A stretch of DNA of 9,186 bases from Lentzea sp. (GTDB lineage Bacteria; Actinomycetota; Actinomycetes; Mycobacteriales; Pseudonocardiaceae), in assembly GCA_030146905.1 (NCBI GenBank), contig JASLAV010000271.1:1-9186 (forward strand), read 5' to 3'. Below are positions 1 to 5,655 of this stretch, piece after piece. The translations under genes and the position numbers were made by a program. The stretch's first letter is position 1. Each line of letters begins with the position of its first letter. Below the pieces are notes generated by a model, which worked only from the letters and a program-made list of their open reading frames with translations, did no database searches and had not been told where the DNA came from.

Positions 1-975
1 GTCCTCGATCAGCCGCGTGAGCAGTGCCGGGGTGACCTCCTCCGGTCGTGCCGCGAGCCCCGCCCCGCGCCCGCTGATCGCCGTGGCGTGCACGGTCCGG
101 TCGCCGGGCCCCGGCTCGACCAGCTGGGGCACCCCGGCCGCGAGCGCACCGAGCAACGTCCCGGCGCCGCCGTGGTGCACGATCCCGTCGCAGAACGGCA
201 GCACGCGGGGGATCGGCACCCATCCGACCGTCCTCACGTTGTCCGGCAGGCCCTCCTCCCGCGCGGGCCTGACGAGCACGAACTCGGCGTCCACCTGCTC
301 CGCGGCCTTCGTGACGGCCGCCATCATGCGGCCGGAGCCGGGACCGCCCACGGTGCTGCGGCTGACCAGGATGCGCGGCTTGCCGGAGGGTTCGGCCAGC
401 CACGCCGGCACCTCGCCGTCACCGCTGTAGGGGACGAACCTCATCGGCCGTCCACCCAGGAACTCGGCGATGCTCCTCGGCGCGGTGCGCAGGGTCGTCG
501 TGGGAGAACGCACCTCGGCCTTCATCCGCGCGCCGACCGCGGCCGTCAGGTCCACGCCGTCGAACAGCGACACGTCGTGGACGACCGCGGGCACGCCCAG
601 GGCCGACCCGGCGGCGGCCAGCGGTTCGTGCACCACGATGTCCGGCCGCCACCTCTCGGCCAGCGCCCGCAACGGCCCGGTCATCGCGTCGCCGACGGTC
701 CCGAACAGCCGTGACACGAAGTCCAGGCCGCCGATGCCGCGCATCTCCCGCTTGGCGATCAACGGGTGCCTGAGCATGATGCGCAGCGCGATCGGTCCGA
801 AGCGGACGCTCGGCGGGACGACGTCCTCGACGGGCAGACCGGAGTCGCGGACCCGCAGCGCCTCGCCGCCGGTCGCGACCACGACGTCGTGACCCGCGTC
901 GCGCAGGGCGAGTGCGAGCGGCATCAACGGGAAGACATGGCCAAGCAGCGGCGCAGCGACCACAAGAACGCGCAT
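1..975 (-). CDS. GT1-family (MGT/EryCIII-like) glycosyltransferase, 3'-truncated by window edge
   Basis: The first 325 residues of a GT-B fold glycosyltransferase that would transfer a nucleotide-activated sugar to a small-molecule acceptor in the cytoplasm. It opens with MRVLVVAAPLLGHVFPLMPL, the usual N-terminal strand and acceptor-domain loop, with His13 in the position of the catalytic base. The C-terminal donor domain carries GWVPIPRVLP (251-260) and the nucleotide-sugar signature HHGGAGT (267-273), followed by GALAAGVPQ and an acidic loop. At the usual Asp-Gln sugar-binding pair it has Asp292-Arg293, a possible difference in donor choice. Family members run about 380-420 residues, so some 50-90 residues lie beyond the left edge. 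The ATG lies 9 bp after the tetR stop, with no strong Shine-Dalgarno, so the two are probably co-transcribed. A macrolide-type inactivating transferase or a late biosynthetic transferase are both possible. The acceptor cannot be read from sequence. Confidence 0.9.
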   Translation of the reverse strand, partial: MRVLVVAAPLLGHVFPLMPLALALRDAGHDVVVATGGEALRVRDSGLPVEDVVPPSVRFGPIALRIMLRHPLIAKREMRGIGGLDFVSRLFGTVGDAMTGPLRALAERWRPDIVVHEPLAAAGSALGVPAVVHDVSLFDGVDLTAAVGARMKAEVRSPTTTLRTAPRSIAEFLGGRPMRFVPYSGDGEVPAWLAEPSGKPRILVSRSTVGGPGSGRMMAAVTKAAEQVDAEFVLVRPAREEGLPDNVRTVGWVPIPRVLPFCDGIVHHGGAGTLLGALAAGVPQLVEPGPGDRTVHATAISGRGAGLAARPEEVTPALLTRLIED

Positions 976-984
976 ACAGCCAGG

Positions 985-1506
985 TTACGGCTCGATCAGC
1001 CGTCGCACCGCGTCCTCGACGGTCCGCCGCCGTTCGGCGTGCTCCGATCCGCTCGCGGGTGCGCTGGACCACATCGACGCGATCGCCAGCACCAGCCGCA
1101 GCACCTGCTCCGCGGGGAACCGCGACGACACCAGTCCCGACGCCTGCGCCGCCCTGATCGCCTCCACCTCGGCGGCGTGGCTGACGGTCCCGCGCCGTTC
1201 CAGCCGCCGCCAGGCCGCGAGCCGCGCGAACTCCGGGTGCCGGTGCTGCAGCTCGTACAACCGGGCCGCGTACCCAGGCAGGTCTCCCGCGTCGAACGCC
1301 ACGGCCGCCGCGTCCACCACCTCGGCCTGCACAGCGTCGAACAGCTCGTCCTTGCCGCCGTAGTAGGTGTAGGCCAGTCCGGCGGAACACCCGGCGATGC
1401 GGGCGATCCGCTTCATCCGCGCACCGGCGATCCCGTAGGCCGCGAACTCGACGAACGCGGCGTCCAGCAATCGGCGGCGGGTCCGTTCCCGATCGCGGCT
1501 GGGCAT
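985..1506 (-). CDS. TetR-family transcriptional regulator
   Basis: A 173-residue one-component repressor-type regulator. Residues 6-52 form the TetR DNA-binding domain: helix 1 RERTRRRLLDAAFVEFAAYG, then the helix-turn-helix with MKRIARIAGCSAGLAYTYYGGKDELF (about 31-56), where YYGGKDELF is the family hallmark. The C-terminal ligand-binding half is short and helical, with LQHRHPEFARLAAWRRLER (86-104), as in subfamilies with a TetR_C_17-like domain. The ATG at 1506 was chosen because it gives the full helix 1. It is immediately upstream of the glycosyltransferase gene (9 bp), so it probably controls that gene and itself. A 13-bp perfect palindrome 18 bp upstream of its start is a candidate operator. 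The ligand is unknown, perhaps the compound glycosylated by the neighbour (inference). Confidence 0.93.
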   Translation of the reverse strand: MPSRDRERTRRRLLDAAFVEFAAYGIAGARMKRIARIAGCSAGLAYTYYGGKDELFDAVQAEVVDAAAVAFDAGDLPGYAARLYELQHRHPEFARLAAWRRLERRGTVSHAAEVEAIRAAQASGLVSSRFPAEQVLRLVLAIASMWSSAPASGSEHAERRRTVEDAVRRLIEP

Positions 1507-1513
1507 GCACCCC

Positions 1514-1519
1514 AGGCTA
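1514..1519 (-). promoter_or_regulatory. Possible -10 hexamer for tetR
   Basis: On the minus strand TAGCCT fits the actinobacterial TANNNT -10 pattern and ends 7 nt before the tetR ATG, the spacing of a leaderless transcript. A -35 at 17 bp spacing would be TTCAGG (1537-1542), which falls in and beside the loop of the palindrome. That makes the palindrome well placed to block the promoter. This is pattern matching only. Confidence 0.3.
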
Positions 1520-1524
1520 TGGCG

Positions 1525-1555
1525 AAGGGCCGCACCCCTGAAGGGTGCGGCCCTT
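1525..1555 (-). promoter_or_regulatory. 13-bp perfect palindrome: candidate TetR operator and/or terminator of the peptidase gene
   Basis: The left arm AAGGGCCGCACCC (1525-1537) and right arm GGGTGCGGCCCTT (1543-1555) are perfectly complementary across a 5-nt loop. The site lies 32 bp past the stop of the secreted peptidase and 18 bp before the tetR start. As RNA it would make a very stable GC hairpin, but no T-tract follows it in the minus direction, so it would be an atypical terminator. Its symmetry, length and position over the probable tetR promoter also suit a TetR-family operator. The two roles need not exclude each other. Confidence 0.6.
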
Positions 1556-1570
1556 GAAGGGTGCGGCTCT
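1539..1570. repeat. 16-bp tandem duplication overlapping the palindrome arm
   Basis: TGAAGGGTGCGGCCCT (1539-1554) is followed directly by TGAAGGGTGCGGCTCT (1555-1570), differing at one base. A further partial copy TGAAGG begins at 1570. The unit contains the right arm of the adjacent palindrome, so the half-site is present twice in direct orientation and once inverted. This may be slippage or an added regulator half-site. Confidence 0.75.
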
Positions 1571-1587
1571 GAAGGCTCAGACCGTGA

Positions 1588-2508
1588 TCACTTGGCCATG
1601 TCGAACCAGTTGAAGCCCTCGACCATCCCGCGGGCGGTGTCGCTGACGTAGGTCGGGCCGGCGACCTCCCAGCGCGTCACGGTGCGATAGGTGCCCGGCT
1701 GCTGCGACTCGTCCTCACGGGTGTTCTCGTCGTCCTTGACCGGCACGTACTCGTTGAGGACCCTCTTGGTGAGCGTCACGTCGAGCGACTGGTAGGCGGA
1801 CTGGGTGTAGAGGTAGTCGCCCTGACCGCTGTCGCCCGCACGGCCCGGGTCGGCGAGCTTGAGCTGGATCGTGTTGCCGTTGAACGAGCCGGTCGCGGAC
1901 ACCACCGTGACGATGTGGCCACCGGTGCGCTGCACCGAGCCGGTCGTCGGGCCGACCTTGTAGCGGCCGTACACGAGCTGGATCGGGCCCTCGTTGAGCT
2001 TCTTCGCGAGCTCACCGGCGAAGTCCGGCACGTTGTTGGTGCTCACCACACCCGTGGAGGTGGTCCACCCGGCGTCGCGGGCGGGCTTGGTGGCGATGTT
2101 CCACGCGGTGCGCAGGTTGGTGAGGTTGGTGCCGCCGTCGTACTTGGCGTCGACGCCGATCCGCCCGATCGAGTTGGTGATGACGCCGAAGTCGGCGGGG
2201 TCCTTCGGGTCGAGGTTGCCGACCTTGGTGGTCAGCCAGCCGACCGGGGCGTCCTTCTCGTGGCCCCAGTAGTGCAGGACGTTGTAGAGCGACGCGGGGC
2301 CGCAGTAGGCGCCGCCGTTGCTCTCCAGGCCGGCGCGGTGCTGGTCCACGTCGCTGACGCCGCACCTCTTGACGTTGAAGTCGGCGCCGGCCAGGTCGGA
2401 GGCGCCCACACACGGCGGCGGCGTGCCGAGGACCGGGTCCGCCACCGCGGTGGCGGGAGCGACGACGGCGGTGAGAGCGGCGGCGGCGACCAGTGCGTTG
2501 CGGATCAT
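1588..2508 (-). CDS. Secreted C39-like cysteine peptidase
   Basis: A 306-residue exported protein. MIRNALVAAAALTAVVAPAT plus AVA-DP is a Sec signal peptide with a likely signal peptidase I cut after Ala23. The mature part has the papain-like C39_2 arrangement: nucleophile Cys69 in AYCGPASLYNVLHYWG, His198 in GGHIVTV, and Asp220 in LADPGRAGDSG. Cys33 and Cys49 may form a disulfide outside the cell. There is no ABC-transporter or membrane domain, so it is not a bacteriocin-processing exporter; the substrate is unknown. The ATG at 2508 was chosen over an in-frame start at 2577 because it puts the signal peptide at the N-terminus and has an AGGGGA ribosome-binding site 7 nt upstream. It stands alone, 138 bp after the LAL gene and before a strong palindrome, so is probably monocistronic. 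The C-terminal 50 residues (VKDDENTREDESQQ onward) are hydrophilic and not family-typical. Confidence 0.85.
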   Translation of the reverse strand: MIRNALVAAAALTAVVAPATAVADPVLGTPPPCVGASDLAGADFNVKRCGVSDVDQHRAGLESNGGAYCGPASLYNVLHYWGHEKDAPVGWLTTKVGNLDPKDPADFGVITNSIGRIGVDAKYDGGTNLTNLRTAWNIATKPARDAGWTTSTGVVSTNNVPDFAGELAKKLNEGPIQLVYGRYKVGPTTGSVQRTGGHIVTVVSATGSFNGNTIQLKLADPGRAGDSGQGDYLYTQSAYQSLDVTLTKRVLNEYVPVKDDENTREDESQQPGTYRTVTRWEVAGPTYVSDTARGMVEGFNWFDMAK

Positions 2509-2512
2509 TTCG

Positions 2513-2538
2513 GTGTCCCCTGTCTCGTGTTCCCCTGT
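2513..2538 (-). promoter_or_regulatory. Ribosome-binding site of the peptidase gene, within a near-duplicate sequence
   Basis: AGGGGA (complement of 2516-2521) sits 7 nt before the ATG at 2508 and decides that start. An almost identical block lies just upstream: GTGTCCCCTGT at 2513-2523 and GTGTTCCCCTGT at 2527-2538 on the + strand, one inserted base apart in sequence. The upstream copy therefore repeats the same AGGGGA core 15 bp away, where it could serve as a regulator direct repeat rather than a second ribosome site. Confidence 0.6.
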
Positions 2539-2576
2539 GGTGACACAAGATTCGCGGGAACGGACCCCCAAGGGCA

Positions 2577-2593
2577 TGAGGGGAGAACCCTCA
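2577..2593 (-). terminator. Small hairpin between LAL gene and peptidase gene
   Basis: TGAGGG (2577-2582) pairs perfectly with CCCTCA (2588-2593) over a 5-nt loop. It lies 54 bp past the LAL stop. The stem is only 6 bp with no T-tract, so termination is a guess. It could equally be an operator for the peptidase gene. Confidence 0.3.
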
Positions 2594-2612
2594 ACTCCGG
2601 CGCGGGAAAGTT

Positions 2613-2631
2613 GGGTGTATCAGGAACACCC
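2613..2631 (-). terminator. Weak hairpin just after the LAL regulator stop
   Basis: GGGTGT (2613-2618) pairs with ACACCC (2626-2631) over a 7-nt loop, 15 bp past the LAL stop codon. Position suits a terminator for that gene, but the 6-bp stem and absence of a T-run make the call weak. Confidence 0.3.
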
Positions 2632-2646
2632 CCACGTCGCTCCGTC

Positions 2647-5406
2647 TCAGGCGAGAACTCGGGCCAGGTCCCTGCGACCTGCGATTCCGAGCTTCGTGTA
2701 GATCCGCCCGAGGTGGTTCTCGACGGTCTTGGGCGTCACGAACAGCTCCTGCGCGATCTCCCTGTTCGCCCGCCCGGTCGCCGCGAGGTCCGCCACCCGC
2801 CGCTCGGACGCCGTCAACGCCTCCGCGCCCACCACGACCTGCCTGCGCGGCCGGTCGCCGAGGGCCTCCAACGCCTCGACGGCCCGCGTCCTCAGCACTG
2901 CCGAGCCGCACTGGCCCGCGAGGTCGATCGCCCTGTGCAGCGGTTCCCGCGCGTCCGTGCGGCGTCGTGCCACGCGCAGCGTCTCGCCCAGGTCGACCAG
3001 CGACCGGGCCAGCTCCAGCCGCGACGGCGAGTTCTCCAGCACGGACACCGACTCGCTCATGAGCTGCAGCCGCCTGTCCGGACCGGCGTGCGCGAGCAAC
3101 CGCAGAGCCGAGCCGACCTCGGTCGCCGCGCCCCACCTGCGCGCCACGTCGAGCTGCTCGGTAGCCAGCTCCAGCGCGAGCTCGTGCTGGCCGAGCTGCA
3201 ACGCCCCCCTCGTCGCCGGAGCGCGCCAGGGGATCGTCGGCGGGTCGACGTGCACCTGGTGCATCGCGTCGCGCTGGCGGTAGGCCTCGGACATCGCGCG
3301 CCGTGCGTCGCCTTCCGCCAGCGCGATCAACGCCCGCACCTCGTGCAGCCAGATCATCGGCATGGCCAGCGGGGCGTTCGCGTGGGCGGTGTCGAAGGCG
3401 TTCATGAAGGTCTTCGCCGCCGCGACATCGCCTCGTTCGAGCGCCGCGTAGACCGCGAAGTGCGTCGAGGTCGCCCGCAGGCTGATGACCTCGGACACCG
3501 GGTCCTCGTGCGCGACGGCGGCCAGCGCGCCCTCGGCCTCCGCCTCGACCGCCGGCATGTTCCCGACGCGCCAGTTCAGGAACAGCGACGCGTTGGCGAC
3601 CATCGCGAACTCGATCGGCGAGCCGTGCCGGCGCACTCTCAGCCGTGCGCGGTCGATCTCGTGCCTCGCCGTGTCGACGCCGTCCGCGGCCATCAGCGCG
3701 AGCAACGCCACCAGCCACGCGACCATCGCGTCCGTGCTGCCCGTCGCGTCGTCGAAATAGGCGCCGTTGGCCAACGCCCGTGTCGCGGTCGCGGCCACCT
3801 CGTCGTGCGGCCACACCTCGTAGCGGCCCATCTGCGCGAGGAGACCGAGCAGCGTCCGTTCGTCGGGGGTGCCGCCCGCCAGCCCGGCATAACCGGCGAG
3901 GTGGGCGGAGGCGACCTGCCGCTGGTCGGGCAGGAACGAGCGGAACACCGCGAGCCGTGCCTCCAGGTGCAGCCGCGACTCGCCGTCCGGGCGGGCCGCG
4001 ATGGCCTCGGTCAGCTCCGCGATCGCCGCCGCGGGGCCTTCCAGCGCCGCCGTCGCCGAGGCGGCCGCCGCCACCAGTTCCGCGTCCGGCAGTCCCTGCG
4101 CCGCCGCCTTCAGGTGCCGGTGCGCGTTGACCGCGTCGCCGGTCCGCAGCAGCGCCCGTCCCAGCTCGGCGCGCAGGCCCGCGTCGCCGGGCTTCTCGTC
4201 CACAGCACGTGCCAGGTGAGCCGCGGCGGTTCGAGCGTCACCCGCCGAGAGCAAGGTGGCAGCGGCCTTCCGCAGGACCTCTGCCGCGTCCGGGAGCGTC
4301 CCTTTGGGAGCGTGCACGAGATGGGCCGCGACACGATCGGCCGATGCGTGCGACGCCGACAACGCTTTCGCGGCGCGCGCGTGCAGCGAAGCGCGCGCGA
4401 TCGGTCCGAGACCGGTCAGAACCGCTTCGCGCACAACGGGATGCACGAACTCCAGGTGTTCACCGGTGACGAGCACGTTCGCCGCCGTCAACGCCTCCAC
4501 CGCGGCCGGGAGATCGCCGACCTCCGCCAGTTCCGCCGCCTGCCAGGGATCCGCGTGCGTGCCGAGGACCGCCACCGCACCCGCGAGGGCCACGGCCTGC
4601 GCGGGCAACCGCCCGAGCGTGGCGCGGAAGACGGTGCTCGGCCCCAGCGTGCCGACCTTCTCCGCCGTCGAGGCGTCGTCGAGCGGCAGGCCGAGCACGG
4701 CCAGCTCGTCCACCAGAACGCCGGTGAGGAAGGGGTTTCCGCCGCTGGCCGCGTGCAGTGCGGCGATCACCTCGGGATGTCCGCCGACCAGCCTGCCGAG
4801 CGCCTCGGTGGTGAGCGGGCGCGGCAGCAACCGGTCGGCGGACACGCTGAGCTGCGCGAGCGGCCCTGAGTTGTCCGAAGGTGGCCTGGTCGCGACGACG
4901 AGCGTGATCGGGAGGTCCGCGATCCGCCTCGAGAGGTAGACGAGGAACTGCAGCGACGAGTGGTCCGCCCAGTGCGCGTCGTCCACCGTGATCAGCAGCG
5001 GGCGGGTGGACGAGAGGTCCACCGCGACCCACCACAGCGAGTGCAGCGTGCGGGCCAGTTCGGCCCCGCTCGGGTCGAGCGCGGCGTCGTCGAGTGCCTT
5101 GAGCGCGGCCCCTGACGGCCCGGCCAGGATCTTCTCGCGGATCTCGCCGGAGTACCGCGACACCGACCGCTCGACCATCTGCCGGACGACGCCCCACGCC
5201 ATCGCGCTTTCCAGGGCGTCGCCGACGGCCTGGAGCCTGCCGAACCCGCGCCGCTTGGCCAGCTCGCGGCACTCGTGGACGAGCCTGGTCTTGCCGATGC
5301 CCGCACGGCCCTCGATGACGACGACGCGCCCCTCACCACGGGTGGCGGCGTCGAGAGCTTCACGGATGTGCGCGATCTCGTCGTCTCGTTCAAGTGGTTC
5401 GCGCAC
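2647..5406 (-). CDS. LAL-type LuxR-family transcriptional regulator (ATPase plus HTH)
   Basis: A 919-residue cytoplasmic regulator of the large ATP-binding LuxR (MalT-like STAND) class. An N-terminal AAA/NTPase module has Walker A GRAGIGKT (33-40), Walker B LLITVDDAHWAD (137-148) and a sensor-like VVATRP (170-175). A long alpha-helical TPR-like middle follows, rich in AxxHLxxA patterns. The C-terminus is a complete LuxR helix-turn-helix (about 864-919: LTASERRVADLAATG, NREIAQELFVTPKTVENHL, RIYTKLGIAGRRDL). There is no receiver or acyl-homoserine-lactone domain. Length matches the family (about 870-1100). The GTG start at 5406 leaves the usual short LERDDEIAHI lead-in before Walker A. AGGA ends 7 nt upstream, overlapping a possible -10. 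Such proteins often act as pathway-specific activators. No biosynthetic cluster is visible here, so its targets are unknown; the peptidase gene downstream is one candidate by proximity only. Confidence 0.95.
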   Translation of the reverse strand: MREPLERDDEIAHIREALDAATRGEGRVVVIEGRAGIGKTRLVHECRELAKRRGFGRLQAVGDALESAMAWGVVRQMVERSVSRYSGEIREKILAGPSGAALKALDDAALDPSGAELARTLHSLWWVAVDLSSTRPLLITVDDAHWADHSSLQFLVYLSRRIADLPITLVVATRPPSDNSGPLAQLSVSADRLLPRPLTTEALGRLVGGHPEVIAALHAASGGNPFLTGVLVDELAVLGLPLDDASTAEKVGTLGPSTVFRATLGRLPAQAVALAGAVAVLGTHADPWQAAELAEVGDLPAAVEALTAANVLVTGEHLEFVHPVVREAVLTGLGPIARASLHARAAKALSASHASADRVAAHLVHAPKGTLPDAAEVLRKAAATLLSAGDARTAAAHLARAVDEKPGDAGLRAELGRALLRTGDAVNAHRHLKAAAQGLPDAELVAAAASATAALEGPAAAIAELTEAIAARPDGESRLHLEARLAVFRSFLPDQRQVASAHLAGYAGLAGGTPDERTLLGLLAQMGRYEVWPHDEVAATATRALANGAYFDDATGSTDAMVAWLVALLALMAADGVDTARHEIDRARLRVRRHGSPIEFAMVANASLFLNWRVGNMPAVEAEAEGALAAVAHEDPVSEVISLRATSTHFAVYAALERGDVAAAKTFMNAFDTAHANAPLAMPMIWLHEVRALIALAEGDARRAMSEAYRQRDAMHQVHVDPPTIPWRAPATRGALQLGQHELALELATEQLDVARRWGAATEVGSALRLLAHAGPDRRLQLMSESVSVLENSPSRLELARSLVDLGETLRVARRRTDAREPLHRAIDLAGQCGSAVLRTRAVEALEALGDRPRRQVVVGAEALTASERRVADLAATGRANREIAQELFVTPKTVENHLGRIYTKLGIAGRRDLARVLA

Positions 5407-5412
5407 TGATCG

Positions 5413-5418
5413 ATCCTA
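5413..5418 (-). promoter_or_regulatory. TAGGAT: candidate -10 and/or Shine-Dalgarno of the LAL gene
   Basis: On the minus strand TAGGAT lies exactly 6 nt before the GTG at 5406. It fits TANNNT with the transcript beginning at the start codon (leaderless). The same bases hold AGGA at 7-nt spacing, a usable ribosome site. The two readings are mutually exclusive, and I cannot choose. The hexamer directly borders the long palindrome, so any -35 would lie inside that element; no good TTGACA-like match was seen there. Confidence 0.35.
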
Positions 5419-5579
5419 GGGCGTGTCCCGTGGGTCTGTTCGATGAGAGTCACGGTCGAGCGTCCCGGAGGCGGTGCCGCCGCGACGTCCTCATACCGGG
5501 CGTATTCGGGTGTTGCGGCGGTGCCGTCTCCGGGGCCCTCGGCCGCGACTATCGCGGACGAGACTCACGGGACACGCCC
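5419..5579. repeat. 161-bp full-length palindrome (MITE-like or structured-RNA element)
   Basis: The ends are a 19-bp inverted repeat, GGGCGTGTCCCGTGGGTCT at 5419-5437 and its complement at 5561-5579, with 18 of 19 matching. The symmetry does not stop there. Pairing base i with base 10998-i runs without any gap to the centre, leaving a 5-nt loop CGGGC at 5497-5501. Of 78 positions, 59 are Watson-Crick, 10 are G.T on the + strand and 9 are mismatches (mainly in 5438-5461). No convincing coding sequence and no clear target-site duplication were found; the flanks are CCTA on the left and CAGC on the right. The sharp terminal repeats suggest a non-autonomous transposable element with insertion-sequence-like ends. 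A conserved hairpin RNA is the alternative. It lies between the LCP stop and the LAL start. Confidence 0.8.
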
Positions 5580-5655
5580 CAGCGGCCGTCCAGCCGGCTA
5601 CGTGCTGGTCATCGACGGTGCGTCCGGGCGACTTGATGCTCCAGTGGTGTGAAGG
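5580..5655. other. Remainder of LCP-LAL intergenic gap
   Basis: Seventy-six bases between the palindrome and the LCP stop codon. Only a weak inverted repeat is visible, CCAGC (5590-5594) against GCTGG (5604-5608), which may help terminate the sigma-LCP transcript. No gene or clear promoter seen. Confidence 0.3.

Noticed and set aside
419..1510. 363-codon minus-strand frame over tetR and the glycosyltransferase
   Set aside because: It is a shifted reading of two well-supported genes, Arg-rich and without motifs.
2509..2577. Longer start for the secreted peptidase (23 extra residues)
   Set aside because: It would bury the signal peptide behind a charged segment, and the internal ATG has a much better ribosome site.
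1915..4869. A 984-codon + strand open frame
   Set aside because: It is antisense to the LAL and peptidase genes, made mostly of Arg, His, Gly and Ala with no domain. It is a typical product of high-GC third-position bias on the other strand.
5415..5583. Target-site duplication flanking the palindrome
   Set aside because: Flanks CCTA and CAGC do not match as direct repeats; they continue the inverted symmetry only partly, so no duplication can be claimed.
5443..5652. 69-codon + strand frame across the palindrome
   Set aside because: No recognised domain, no ribosome site; it begins inside the repeat and its composition is that of chance open frames at this GC content.
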